Source: Linyphia triangularis (lineage: Eukaryota; Arthropoda; Arachnida; Araneae; Linyphiidae). From it: DNA of 64,000 nucleotides. Each line of letters begins with the position of its first letter. Position 1 is the first letter of the stretch. Below the pieces are notes generated by a model that searched no databases, was not told the DNA's origin, and saw nothing but the letters and a program-made list of their open reading frames with translations. Of the stretch, positions 21,359 through 32,265 are shown piece by piece. The translations under genes were made by a program, and so were the position numbers. The DNA lies in contig OZ021730.1 in assembly GCA_963978545.1 (NCBI GenBank), forward strand, positions 1,902,201 to 1,966,200, in the 5' to 3' direction.

Positions 21359-24060
21359 ATCCCAGCATCAAATGCAGAAAATGTCAAATATTTCTGGCAA
21401 AAAAAGCATCAGTATATGATGTATAGCGCCATCTGTTGGACAGATAATAAATGAATATCTGAAGGGGAAAAAAATCTAGTTTGCGTAAATTTTTTGATCA
21501 ATATTTGTAACACTTATTGAAATATTCTTATTGATGACGGCAAACGGAGGTGGTTCTTTTTTTTATACCGATATAATTTGTTTTAATAATAAAAAAAACC
21601 GGAAAATTAAAATTTTCCCCCTGTCACAAGAGAGCAATCATCTGACGAAAAGGAAGTTAAGTTAAAAGTAAACGAATACAGAAGAAAATATAAGTTTGGT
21701 AGTTTCAGGAATGAAATAGCTTCTCTTATAATGAATCTTTTTTTGGTTCCTTATAAACTTTTATCAATAACCAAGCTTCTTTTAATGAAACTTTTACTTA
21801 ATCCTGGATATGTGGCAGTCCTAACTTTGCATTAAAACATAACGAACATACCAAATTTGATTGGGTTAAAACTAAGATACTAATAACTGGTTAATAATTT
21901 TTCAATTTATTAACAAGTGCTCTTGAAATTACAAAGGAAATGAAGCATATCAGAAAATTCAATTCTTATTATTATATGGCATTGTACGAGAATGAAACAG
22001 AAATTAAAAGAAAAAAAACCATTGCAATGTGAAAATAATATGCATAAAATTAAGGAAAGTTTCATAAAAATTAAAGCTACTACTCTGTCATTAGGTTTTT
22101 CAAAATATTTATAGCATCAAGCAGCTATTAGCAGATATATTATTTAGGATTCAAATGAAAGGTCTCTGCCCCAAAAAAATTGCTAACCTTCTTTGAAGAA
22201 AATCACCAGTACTTTTATTTACCTTCACTTATATATATTTATGAAACGTGCATAAATCAATACCTTTTCAAAACCTTATTTCAATTAATGCTCGTTTTCG
22301 CTAGAAAATGGCATGTGGTGTAAAAAAATTTATTAAGTGTCCCAAATAGCAGAGTTGCGATGAAGAACAATTTCTTTAGGCACTTAGATTTCTTTTCTAT
22401 GTCGTAAAAGCGTTGGCATGTGATGTAAAAAAATTTATTAAGTGTTCCAAATAGCAGAGTTGCGATGAAAAACAATTTCTTTAGGCACTTAGATTTCTTT
22501 TTTATGTCGTAAAATGATTATTTGACTGTACTATATATAACCCAATGACGTGCGTGGACAATTTTCTATGTAGTACTCTCATTATCAAGGACGCTTTGCA
22601 GGTACAAATGCAATATAGGATAATGAAACTCCTACTACAAGCAAGTCTGATGGCTCCGGAATCTCAGGTGGCCGCTAGATGTCGCTTTTAAAGACTTAAG
22701 ATAGTTTGGTTTTTAGTATTGTTTTGAATTGAGAATAAGTTATTGCGTCTGTTTAAAATTAAGTATTTTCATACATGGTGTATTGTTGTGTTACATTTTC
22801 CAAGGAGGTGAAAGGCATACTTAAAGGCCTTGTATTTCATGAAGTTCCTCCAAATGAACAGTTAAAAGATAAGAGGTTAAAAAACATTTTGTTCCACACA
22901 AGTGTGCGGAAAACATTTTCATTCCGACGATTAAGGTCGGACTTTAAAATTGAAAAATACTAAAGCCTAATCTGAAAAGACACAAGTCTCTAAACCTGAG
23001 CGCAATTTTGCATTTGTTTAATTGTTGGTAACAAGTGTTTGGTAATAGTGAATTTTATTTGGTTGCTTTACAGCTGGACCAGTTTTTCTGATATATGTAT
23101 TGTGAATAGTTTTAAGCTTATTTTTTTTAATTTTTACGATCTTTGTCATCAAAAGGTTATGTTTGAAAAAAATCAATTATTAAATTATTTCTGAAAACAA
23201 CTATTTATTTGGTATCGCATTAATAAACTTTTAATTTGTAAACATTATTCAGTCTATTTTTTCAAAAAAAATATTCAATGGCCAAAATGTTTTGAAATTT
23301 GCTTTATAATTCTCAATTTCTTGCAGTGGAAAGATTGGTATAATTATTTTTTTTTCAGTCTTAAGGATTTGAAGAGAATTCACATTTTAAAATTTTAACA
23401 GATTTTACTTAATAATGTTTCAAACATTTAAAAACCGAAATAAACATTTACTGCATTACCTTTTTTGCAGTAAAATTTGTAAATATTATATTGAAGTGGT
23501 GTATTTTTTTTTTTTTTTTCTATATATAGATATGTTTGAAAGTATTGTAAATAGTAATGTTATGAATACTAAATAAAAATGTTTTTAAAATTGACTTTTT
23601 TTAATCGTTTGCATAATTTTAATTCTTCCTTTGAAGACATTTATACGTTGCGAAATAGGTATTTTAATAAAATTAAACATCTAAAATAGTTAAGCATTTA
23701 TTATTTATAAATGTTACCAAAATTTTATTTATAAATTAGTCACTTTAGGTATACTTTAACAAAAAAATAGAAGTTTAAAACATTGAAAATATAGTTATCG
23801 AAAGTTAAGTTATATGGTTGATCTAGATCTATTTTTAAATCCAAGATTGATGAATGACAAAAAAAGTATTTGTTGACAAATTATGCAGTCAAAACACAAA
23901 GGACACTGTAAAATTTATTATTCTATCACACATAAAACAGAATCATTATAAAAGAATTTAATAAATATTTCAAGCAAAGTAGTTAAAAAATGCTTAGGAG
24001 AGCATGTATTCACTAGGTCTGTAAACGCGCCATCTATCGGTAGCTGGCGATACTGCGTAC
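21359..24060 (+). repeat. Locus A continued: modules M4 and M5, copy 2
   Basis: M4 (21,359-22,260) matches 24,120-25,132 and 58,255-59,160 (AAATATTTCTGGCAAAAAAA, GCGCCATCTGTTGGA, ATGAAATAGCTTC). M5 (22,260-24,060) matches 2641-5200 without the nested MITE and includes a THAP relic. Near 22,300-22,520 a ~110-bp stretch (GGCATGTG(G/A)TGTAAAAAAAT... to TTTTATGTCGTAAAA) is tandemly duplicated. Non-coding apart from the THAP relic. Confidence 0.7.
22775..22963 (+). pseudogene. THAP relic in M5, copy 2
   Basis: This is homologous to 3655-4047. It begins MVYCCVTFSKEVKG (one Cys now Ser), keeps FHEVP, then has lost the ~16 codons around the conserved Trp and is frameshifted. In the shifted frame VCGKHFHSDD is readable, showing the C-x2-H half of the THAP finger that copy 1 has lost. 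The ~150 bp of coding downstream in copy 1 is deleted. Non-functional. Confidence 0.65.
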
Positions 24061-24119
24061 AGATCAAGGATGCTTTGGTTGGAAAGACAATAATTAAATA
24101 GCAAAAGAAAATAAATTCA

Positions 24120-25132
24120 GTTAGTTCGGATTAATATTTTTAATAGTTGTTGCATCCTTATGATCCTTATTGTTCATCATCCTTGTAGTACATCATCCTT
24201 GTAGTACATCATCCTTGTAGTACATCATCCTTGTAGTACATCATCCTTGTAGTACATCATCCTTATTGTTGACGGTAATCGGAGGTGTTGTTTTTCGTAA
24301 TGATATATAACTTGTTTTAATGATAAAAAATCCTCAGAGATTTTAAACCTTCTCCCATGACACTAGATGGCAATGTATTCTCATCTCATATGAAGGAAAT
24401 GGAAGTTAAAAGCAAACGAACCGGAAGAAAATATAATTTTGGTAGTCTCAGGAATGAAATAGCTTCCCTTGATTGGACATTTTTTTTGTGGTTCCTTTTA
24501 ATCTATTCTCAATATTCAAGTTTCTTTTATTGAAACTTTTGCCTAATCCAGGACACAGGGCATTCATAACTCTGCATTGACACATAACGACATAACACTA
24601 AATTTGATTTGGTTAAAACTAGTATACTAATTAGTGGATAATACTTTTTTCATTTTACCATCAAGTATTCTTGAAATTACGAAGAAAATAAATAATACCA
24701 AATAATTAAAATATTTGTTTATATCGCATCTTTCTAGTTAAATTTGAAAAAAACCATTTCAAAGTGAAAGTAGCTTACATTAAAATAGGAAAATTTCATA
24801 AAAATGTATGCTACCGCTCTGTCAAAAGTTTATTATTATGTCATTAGCAAAAATTGAGCTTTTCTCAAAACATTTATAACTTCAAGCAGCCACCTGGCTG
24901 AGATATTTTTTTAATATTCAGAAGAAAGGTTTTTGTCCCAAAACATTTTATTTATAATTTGAATGTAGGTACACTATTAGAAATTGTTAAACGCTTGGAT
25001 TAGAAATAGTTGCATCCAAAGGGAAAAAATTAAGTATTCTATAACAATAGGAACATAACCTGCGAAATCTTCCCAAAAAAAAAAGAAGACCACCAGTACT
25101 TTTGAGCAAATATTTTTTATATATTTGTAAAA
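24120..25132 (+). repeat. Module M4, copy 3, with start of M5
   Basis: It aligns with 21,480-22,260 and 58,390-59,160 (GAAGAAAATATAATTTTGGT, AGGAATGAAATAGCTTC, GAAACTTTTGCCTAATCCAG). It is interrupted at 25,133-31,475 by two LINE insertions and resumes at 31,476 with GAAAAATGTTCGG and a CGCAAGG-type M5 start. It carries a minisatellite expansion at 24,175. Confidence 0.65.
24175..24264 (+). repeat. 16-bp minisatellite, five full units plus partial
   Basis: The unit CATCATCCTTGTAGTA starts at 24,175, 24,191, 24,207, 24,223 and 24,239, followed by CATCATCCTT. The units are identical. The homologous positions near 21,520 and 58,430 have a single CATCCTTATTGATGACGG-like sequence, so this is a local expansion at one copy. 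Confidence 0.92.
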
Positions 25133-25151
25133 TTCATATCACAGTTGTAGT
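25133..25151. repeat. Left 19-bp TSD of the full-length LINE
   Basis: TTCATATCACAGTTGTAGT is identical to 30,816-30,834. It marks the exact 5' end of the LINE at 25,152. Confidence 0.93.
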
Positions 25152-25528
25152 GGAAAGATTCAAGGGGAACTATCGACAAATTTTTCAAGTTAAGCCTAGT
25201 TTTAGGCTTAATTATTCCAACCACTTGGAATATTGGAGTTAACCCTACTTCTGCCACGTGCCTGAATTCCTGATTGGACTGTACGGACAATTCTTACGTA
25301 AGATAATTCTCCTCTCTATCTTTGCAGGGTTTTGTTTTTATTGAGATTCCGGTATTGCATCCCGGCCAAAGGGCGGCATTGTTTGTCCCTAGTTGGAACA
25401 ATACCAGTTACTCAAATTCCTGGAGCGGGCGGCACTTTTCAGTGTTGGTCAGCGTAAGGGTTTTGAGTGGCTTCTTTCTCTCAATTTGATTCTCATTTTT
25501 GTAGATTTTATTTCTAACTTTTGCTATC

Positions 25529-27640
25529 ATGGCGTCTGAGCAGAACAAACTCCACCTCATCGAGAATTTAGTCGGACAATTACTTAAGCTTTTGACTGAT
25601 ATTGCTCCAAGCATTAGTGATCCTAATATTAAATCTGAGTTATTGTTTGGAACTAAAACACTTTCCGATATGACGACTGACATTTTTGGTCCAAACCAAG
25701 GCGATGTATTAGGCACAAAACCCTGCCTAATCACGACGACACTTTTAAATTTACCTGGTAATGACAACGTCAAATCTTATGATATTGTCTCTAGCAACCC
25801 GCTTATTATATGTGAGGATAGCGATGCTAGCTTGGATTTGGAGACTACATCTCTTACCAATTGCACTCCATTGGAATCCAACAAGACAATTGAAACAATT
25901 TCAACTGTTGAGACGGCGTCTACTTCGAAGGAAGTTCTAACACAGAGGAAACATCCCAACCAGATTTTTAACAATAGAAATGTTGTTACCCCTTCTAGAG
26001 AGATTGTTAGCAAGCTCTCTGTTCTCCCAAATTCATCAGCAGAAACAGTCAATACCTGTTTCACTAATACTGATATTGACACCTCAGATGACTCAGTACA
26101 AGACAACTTGAATTGCAGTCACCGTTTTCTTAGAAACAAAAAACGTTTGTTTACTCCAGACGAGTTTAAATCAAAAATAAAAAGTAATAAACAGAAAAAG
26201 GCATCTGTGGCGGCATTACGTACAGCCGAAGTAAACGATTGCACCTTCCCAAATCTTTCAATCATGGGTCCTACTATCCAAACCAAATCTACAGGTCCCG
26301 ACCAACCAGCATTAAATGAAGCTAGTTACACACTCCATACTCAAGAACATGACTGCAATGTAGCTCAGTCAATAAACACTACTCCGTTGCCTGTTTCAAA
26401 CACTGACACAACTACCACTGGAGAAATTAACCAAACAGAAGAAGTTGAAGACAATGAGGGCTTTGTCCTGGTCACCAACCGCACTAAAACTACTCCCATT
26501 ATTGTCAATGACGCTAACACAAACTGGAAGAGCATCAATTCCATGCTAAGAGAAAATGGATTCGTCGGATACGTTGGTAAAACCACTGGCAAAAATTCCT
26601 TTAACATCAAATCTAGGGATGAGGCTCAACAGAGAGCTATTACCAAACTACTGGATGAACTTAAAATTGAGTACCATTCCTTCACTCTCCCATCTGACAA
26701 AGTTCTTAAAGCAGTTATCAAATCCCTCCCTGCCGACACTGAAGTCGCAGACATCATTGAAGATCTTATCTGCCAAGGTTTTACACCCATCAGGGTAGAT
26801 CAACTTTCAAAAAGATCCGAGGGAGATAAAATCCTACTTCCACTCTTCTTAGTTACCCTTGCAAGAGGGGAACATAACAGAAAAATACATAACCTAACTC
26901 ACCTTCTTAACTTGAAGATCTCCGTAGAGGGATACAAGGGCAGGAAGGGTATTTCTCAATGTCATAATTGTCAAGCCTTCCTTCACGCTGCATCATCTTG
27001 CAGACGCTCACCCAAATGCGTTAAATGTGCTGGTCCTCATCTAAGCTCTGTTTGCACAAAAACCAGAGATGTCACCCCCACTTGCGCTAACTGCTTAGGT
27101 CCTCACACGGCAAACTATTCAGGTTGCCCTAAAAGACCCCCTTTCAATCCCCCTGCAATCAGGCAAAGGCCGGAGGAACACCAAAACACCCAGCCACCTA
27201 CACGTAACCCAGATCAGCCCACCTCCAACAGGACCTTCATAAATACTTCATTGGCAAACCAGCTTACACCAAATGGGACAAATTTTGTTCAAACGTTGTC
27301 GAACACTAGTCCAACCATGATACCAAGTGAAGTCATTCTACCTATCTCACAAGAACGCGCCACCCCAAGTTGGAGCTCTATTGTTGCAACTCCTTGTCCG
27401 ACCAACTCCATTCCACCGGATGTGCAGACTCCCACTCTCCCCCCTGCTTCCCTTTCTCAGGTGAATGAGCAACCCACCCCCTCTCTCACTAATCTCCAGA
27501 AGGCAATTGAAGAGGCCAACAAAACTGCCAACAGACTAGCTGATCTGATTCATTGGGTGCAAAACTCAAAAATAATGGAGACTTTCGAGGAAATGAAGAC
27601 ATCCTTAATTACTCAATCTAACTTTACTGATAATGAATAA
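25529..27640 (+). CDS. ORF1p: Gag-like RNA-binding protein of the Jockey-type LINE
   Basis: This 703-residue protein would bind LINE RNA and form the ribonucleoprotein that ORF2p uses for target-primed reverse transcription. The N-terminal ~325 residues are polar, rich in Ser, Thr and Asn, and probably disordered. Residues ~330-475 match the Jockey-type pre-zinc-finger region (NTNWKSINSMLRENG, VLKAVIKSLP, LARGEHNRKIHNL). Three zinc knuckles follow: CHNCQAFLHAASSC from residue 478, then CVKCAGPHLSSVC and CANCLGPHTANYSGC. A Pro/Thr-rich tail ends in a short helix-like segment. The ATG at 25,529 is the first in frame after the 5' UTR. The final codons overlap ORF2's start in ATGAATAA, which suggests termination-reinitiation. 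The large size resembles other arthropod Jockey ORF1 proteins. Confidence 0.93.
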   Translation: MASEQNKLHLIENLVGQLLKLLTDIAPSISDPNIKSELLFGTKTLSDMTTDIFGPNQGDVLGTKPCLITTTLLNLPGNDNVKSYDIVSSNPLIICEDSDASLDLETTSLTNCTPLESNKTIETISTVETASTSKEVLTQRKHPNQIFNNRNVVTPSREIVSKLSVLPNSSAETVNTCFTNTDIDTSDDSVQDNLNCSHRFLRNKKRLFTPDEFKSKIKSNKQKKASVAALRTAEVNDCTFPNLSIMGPTIQTKSTGPDQPALNEASYTLHTQEHDCNVAQSINTTPLPVSNTDTTTTGEINQTEEVEDNEGFVLVTNRTKTTPIIVNDANTNWKSINSMLRENGFVGYVGKTTGKNSFNIKSRDEAQQRAITKLLDELKIEYHSFTLPSDKVLKAVIKSLPADTEVADIIEDLICQGFTPIRVDQLSKRSEGDKILLPLFLVTLARGEHNRKIHNLTHLLNLKISVEGYKGRKGISQCHNCQAFLHAASSCRRSPKCVKCAGPHLSSVCTKTRDVTPTCANCLGPHTANYSGCPKRPPFNPPAIRQRPEEHQNTQPPTRNPDQPTSNRTFINTSLANQLTPNGTNFVQTLSNTSPTMIPSEVILPISQERATPSWSSIVATPCPTNSIPPDVQTPTLPPASLSQVNEQPTPSLTNLQKAIEEANKTANRLADLIHWVQNSKIMETFEEMKTSLITQSNFTDNE

Positions 27641-30431
27641 AGTCATCAATTCCTTTTCTACTCTCATCATAACTGTATGGAACGCCAACAACGTTACAAA
27701 CAAAATGGAAGAACTTAAAAACTTTCTATTTGAAAATTCTATCGACATATGCTTGGTCACTGAGACCCATGCCAAACCATGCAATTCACTTGTGATCCCT
27801 AACTACCACACATACAGATGTGACAGAATGCACCATAGAGGCGGTGGGTCTGCAATATTCGCTAAAAGATCTCTTTCCACTTCTCTATACAGATCATGTA
27901 ACCAGTATGGGATGGAAGAGACAAATATTATCCTTGAGAGTTTTGGAAGATCCATATACATTTCATGCGTCTACAGCCCTCCAAGTAACAATATCACACA
28001 GCAACACCTTGATCACCTCATTCCATCCTCACATCCAACCATCCTTGGAGGAGATCTAAACGCCAAAAATTCAATTTGGGGATGTAGAACAACTAATAAA
28101 AACGGCAAAACCATTGGAAATTTACTTGGCAGGGCTAGCCTGAAAGTCGTTGCGCCACTTCAACCAACATATTATCCAGTATTCAGAAACCGCTATCCGG
28201 ATATCTTGGATATTATTATCACAAACACAAACATTCCCATTAGTGCTGAAGTTTTAAATGAACTCTCATCAGACCACATGCCTGTCCTTGCTACCTTAGG
28301 TAGGGAAGCACAACGTGCTGAACGCCAAGTTGCTAACACCAATTGGCAACTTTTCAATAATATTCTTACCACCTACCACTGCAGAACGTCTACTACCAGG
28401 AGTGAAAGTTGTACCTCAATGGCACGGGGAGTAACTACCTGGAGGCAGGACGCTATGGTAGAGGGTTCGAACAATCAAATTCTCACTGTAACAGACCTAG
28501 ATGAACGCATCGACTCGCTGTCTATAAAACTGAAGGAAGCTCATGAAGCTGCAACCACTTACAAACCCTTCAAACAGAACTATTTGCTCCTTCCAACTAA
28601 CACCCGAAATATCATTAAATATAGGAACTATATAAGAAAGAAATGGCAGCGTACCTGGGACCCAAAATTCAAAACGCTAGTTAATGCACTGAACAAAGAA
28701 ATTAAAGAGCTGACAAGGGAAAGCAGAGAATCCAGATGGAATGAAAAAGTAGTCTCCTTAGCTGCGGAGGATAACAGCCTCTGGCAGATGTCCAAAGCAC
28801 TAAGAAAAGACAAGAACATTCACAGACCCCTCCAAATTGAAACTGGACTAGTCTTCACTGAATCCGATAAAGCCTCTGCATTTGCGGACTCCTTGGAACT
28901 GCAATTCCAAGAAAATGTAGAACCTACAAACGATACCTTCGAAGAGATCATCCGTAGGAGAGTCAACAACTGGACCGCATCAACACCAGTCCAGGGCTCT
29001 ATCACCAAGACAGACCCTGAAGAAATTAAAATCATTATAAGAAAACTTAAAATTCACAAGGCTCCAGGAGGCGATAACATCACAAATCGAATGATTCGGA
29101 ACGTACCTGAATGCATTATCAACAATATCGTTAGTATATGCAACTCGGCTCTCCACCACGCGTACTTTCCACAAAAATGGAAAGAAGCAGTAGTCATACT
29201 CGTCCTAAAGCCAAACAAAAACCCGACCATGCCTTCAAGTTACAGACCGATCAGTCTCCTACCCTGCTTAGCCAAGGTATTCGAGAGGGTTATTCTCAAC
29301 AGACTGAAACAGTATCTTTATCATATCCCTGTTGAACAGCACGGCTTCATGCCTGGCCGCTCAACGACCCACCAACTTGTCAGAATCCTGGAATTCACAG
29401 GAGAAGCATTACACAACAAACAATCAACTGCACTCCTTATGTTGGATGTTGCGAAAGCATTTGACCGGGTCTTCCACAAGGGTCTGCTTTTCAAACTAAT
29501 AAATTTGGGATTCCCACACGATATTATCCATATAATCAAATCCTACCTTAAGGACAGAACATTCGAAGTCAGAGTTGGCCGCACTTTGTCAGATCCAAGA
29601 CATATAAGGGCGGGCGTTCCACAGGGAAGTATTTTAGGCCCTATCCTCTACATATTTTACAACTCCGACTTCCCTGCTTTCAGAGATGATCACAACTCAT
29701 TGATTGCATATTACGCTGATGACACAGCAATTGCAGTTAAGTCCATTAATCCAGAACATGCTCTTGAGAAACTGAATGACAAAATACCAGAAATTGAGGA
29801 ATGGTGCGCCAAGTGGAAGGTGGCAATCAACGCTTCCAAATCTCAAATTCTTGAAATTAAGGCCAGACGTAAAAGAACTGTAACTAATACAAATGTCTAC
29901 CTCTTTGGGGAGAAGATTCCTAAAGTAAAATCGGCCAAATACCTTGGACTTACAATCTCAGATAACCTAACATGGAAGAAACATATTCAAAATGTAGCAG
30001 GTAAAGCTGCGGGTGCTATGAATAAACTCAGACCACTTCTTGGGCGCCGTTCGAAACTTGGACTACACCTTAAGAAAAGACTTTACGAAACAACTATAAG
30101 ACCTGTCTTCTCGTATGCATCACCAGCTTGGGTAACAGCCAACAAAACAGATATTAAACGTCTACAAACAGCTCAGAATAAGATCCTTAGAGAAATGGTT
30201 GGGGCCACCCGCTACATTAGAAATGTCTTGATCCATAAAGACCTAAAAATCGACACTGTTGAGCAATTCCTTGCAAAACAGAACATTAACTTCTATAAGA
30301 AGGCTCAAGGCGAGTCCTCCATAATTAAAGACAATATCTCTTACGAAATTCTATTGGAAGATAGGATGCATCGTCCCTTTGCTGCCTTTGCTCTCTCGGA
30401 TGCTATGCTGACAAAAGCTTTTCAATCCTAG
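27633..30431 (+). CDS. ORF2p: endonuclease plus reverse transcriptase of the Jockey-type LINE
   Basis: This 932-residue protein would nick the target DNA and copy the LINE RNA from the nick. Residues 1-~220 form an APE-type endonuclease: VWNANN near the N-terminus, TETHAK, a GGGSAIF strand, VYSPPSN, GGDLNAKN (Asp141, Asn143) and SSDHMP (Asp214, His215). After a linker comes the RT: KAPGGDNITNRMI, SSYRPISLLPCLAKVFE, HGFMPGRSTTHQL, MLDVAKAFDRVFH (Asp605), RAGVPQGSILGP, YYADDTAI (Asp696, Asp697) and AKYLGLTISDNLTW. No RNase H domain follows, as in many Jockey-clade elements. All catalytic residues I can check are present and the frame is unbroken. The stop is followed by the 3' UTR shared with the truncated copy near 5.9 kb. 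Confidence 0.95.
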   Translation: MNKVINSFSTLIITVWNANNVTNKMEELKNFLFENSIDICLVTETHAKPCNSLVIPNYHTYRCDRMHHRGGGSAIFAKRSLSTSLYRSCNQYGMEETNIILESFGRSIYISCVYSPPSNNITQQHLDHLIPSSHPTILGGDLNAKNSIWGCRTTNKNGKTIGNLLGRASLKVVAPLQPTYYPVFRNRYPDILDIIITNTNIPISAEVLNELSSDHMPVLATLGREAQRAERQVANTNWQLFNNILTTYHCRTSTTRSESCTSMARGVTTWRQDAMVEGSNNQILTVTDLDERIDSLSIKLKEAHEAATTYKPFKQNYLLLPTNTRNIIKYRNYIRKKWQRTWDPKFKTLVNALNKEIKELTRESRESRWNEKVVSLAAEDNSLWQMSKALRKDKNIHRPLQIETGLVFTESDKASAFADSLELQFQENVEPTNDTFEEIIRRRVNNWTASTPVQGSITKTDPEEIKIIIRKLKIHKAPGGDNITNRMIRNVPECIINNIVSICNSALHHAYFPQKWKEAVVILVLKPNKNPTMPSSYRPISLLPCLAKVFERVILNRLKQYLYHIPVEQHGFMPGRSTTHQLVRILEFTGEALHNKQSTALLMLDVAKAFDRVFHKGLLFKLINLGFPHDIIHIIKSYLKDRTFEVRVGRTLSDPRHIRAGVPQGSILGPILYIFYNSDFPAFRDDHNSLIAYYADDTAIAVKSINPEHALEKLNDKIPEIEEWCAKWKVAINASKSQILEIKARRKRTVTNTNVYLFGEKIPKVKSAKYLGLTISDNLTWKKHIQNVAGKAAGAMNKLRPLLGRRSKLGLHLKKRLYETTIRPVFSYASPAWVTANKTDIKRLQTAQNKILREMVGATRYIRNVLIHKDLKIDTVEQFLAKQNINFYKKAQGESSIIKDNISYEILLEDRMHRPFAAFALSDAMLTKAFQS

Positions 30432-30815
30432 GTGCACGCACACCTCAGGTTCTTATTATACAAACTTATTACAAACCGTCTAGTACCTTCTGTGAAAGTT
30501 GTATCGTTCTGGTACGAGTAGTAGCCTGGAGACGGAATGTAGTGAGGGAGTGTATGTACTTATTTTAGGGATTCATATCCCTATTTTTGCTTTCCATATT
30601 TAATCAAGTATTATACTTTTTTCTAGATTGTCACTCTGACAAAGTTGATGTCCTGTTCTGTCCCCGTTCTGTCCTGTTTTATGTTTTTTCTCACTTCTTT
30701 TCTATGTTAACCCCGATTATACAAATTAGATAATGCCACTCGGCAACCATCAGATGTAGAGGTATACAGTCGCTTCGCGACGAACACCTTGCCAAACCTA
30801 ATATTCAAGTTCAAG

Positions 30816-30834
30816 TTCATATCACAGTTGTAGT
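30816..30834. repeat. Right 19-bp TSD of the full-length LINE
   Basis: It is identical to 25,133-25,151. It is followed immediately by the LINE2 fragment, so the LINE1 insertion point coincides with the 5' junction of an older LINE insertion. Confidence 0.93.
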
Positions 30835-31466
30835 AATAAAGTATTGAGAGATATTGTGGACGCCTCAAGGTACGTCCAAAACGATCTTATCCACAGTGAT
30901 TTACAAATTCCAACTGTGGCTGAACATATTGCTGATTAAAACATCACCTTCTTTAGAAATGCTCTTAAAGCTGACCCAGTGATCAGTAACTGTTTTAATT
31001 ACGAGGTAATTAAGGAAGATGCAGGGTACCGCCCGTACGCTGCGTTCAACTTGTCCGATGCCACTCTGGCTAAAAAGTTCAACAAGTAATTATCTATTTC
31101 AGAATTCTGATCACATGTACATAGTTGTTCCCTGGAGTCTAAATTATTTAACCTGCGCTGCGTATTTTATTGCCCATTTATCTTTTTATAGCTTGATCTC
31201 AGTACCTTGAGGGGAAAAAAAATGTGCATCGTACATTGACATTCCCAATATTGGAGAGTAAATTTTTTATCTGTGCTGCGTATTGCTTCTCACTTAAGTG
31301 CAATTTTTCGTATTGTCCGTTTGTTTTGTCCCGTCCGTCCCTTTTTATTTTTGCTTACTGTGCCAATTATATTGACTTACTTGAATTACCGCCCTTCGGG
31401 CTCCATTTAGATAGGTGGAATAGTGCCTCCGGGCTGACCCCACCATAAAAACAATATTATAGTAGT
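30835..31466 (+). mobile_element. LINE2 3'-end fragment with TSD
   Basis: It holds the last ~85 codons of ORF2 (LRDIVDASRYVQNDLIH, one stop after HIAD, FNYEVIKEDAGYRPYA, then FNK and stop) plus the 3' UTR with the GCCCTTCGGGC hairpin (31,391-31,401). It ends at ACAATATTATAGTAGT. The 3' flank AGTTGTAGT (31,467-31,475) matches the end of the sequence before the insertion (25,143-25,151), a TSD of at least 9 bp. It is homologous to 10,990-11,600. Confidence 0.85.
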
Positions 31467-31932
31467 AGTTGTAGTGAAAAATGTTCGGATATGAAACGGT
31501 GCTGAGTTTTCGCAAGGAAATTTGGCATATTTTGTGAAACAGAATTTTTTTTAAATGCCTCCCAGTAAAGTGAGGAGACATTTTTCGTAAGTTTTAATAA
31601 CTCCCCATCTTAAAAGTACAAACTTTTTACTGGTAGTCAACTATCATTGGAAAAATTTAATGGAATGTAGTCCACTAGATGCTCTTCCCCCAGAAAACCA
31701 ACATTTTCTTAAAAATCATAAAACACTGCATACAAATTTAAAATGTTGATTTAAATTTAAAACTACGCGCTATTTTGTAACCAAATAATGAAGTTGATTA
31801 CTGTGTCCAAAAAAAGTTAATTTCCATTGAAAGCAGTAAATATGCATGTGTCGATCAGCAAGTACACCTGCATCTTAATTATTAGTTTAAAATTTAATTA
31901 TTGCTAGAAAAGTTTGGTTATTTTAATAATTT

Positions 31933-32265
31933 TCTTAAAAAGTAGATTAGAATCACCAAAAAAGATGGAATTTCTGCGATAAGCACAGAAATCTCCGATA
32001 AATAGCAAACCTGATATCCAATGCACAATCGAGGTAAAAAAACCCACTCAAATCAGTTAAATCTGATGTTTTGGTCGAGCGAGTACAGCCAGGGAATGAA
32101 TGTTCGAAAAGAGATGTGCCTTTGCCATAGGAACAGTGGCTAGTATAGATTATCCCTAAACGTTCAATCTATATATTGGATATCAGGTTTGCTATTTATC
32201 GGAGATTTCTGTGCTTACTGCAGAAATTCCATCTTTTTTGGTGATTCTAATCTACTTTTTAAGAA
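31933..32265. repeat. ~90-bp near-perfect inverted repeat
   Basis: Positions 31,933-32,022 and the reverse complement of 32,175-32,265 are ~97% alike (for example AAAAAGTAGATTAGAATCAC on the left). The left arm is ordinary M1 sequence, also present at 7690-7780. The right arm belongs to the inserted block, so it is an inverted copy of adjacent DNA. It could form a long hairpin. Confidence 0.8.

Larger units (their letters stand above)
25152..30815 (+). mobile_element. Full-length Jockey-type LINE (LINE1), apparently intact
   Basis: The element is 5,664 bp with a 377-bp 5' UTR, ORF1 (25,529-27,640), ORF2 (27,633-30,431) overlapping by 8 nt, and a ~384-bp 3' UTR. It ends in a short TTCAAG repeat rather than poly(A). 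Perfect 19-bp TSDs flank it. Neither ORF has a stop or frameshift, and the 5' end is not truncated, so this is a recent insertion and a candidate active copy. Transcription of Jockey-type elements usually starts at an internal pol II promoter in the first bases, which I infer but cannot see directly. A decayed relative is at 5579-6755. Confidence 0.95.

Noticed and set aside
25408..26610. Minus-strand frames of 81-121 codons
   Set aside because: They are antisense shadows of the LINE ORF1, whose plus-strand frame has clear zinc knuckles.
31019..31448. Plus-strand frames around the LINE2 3' end
   Set aside because: They are shifted-frame readings of the ORF2 tail and of its 3' UTR.
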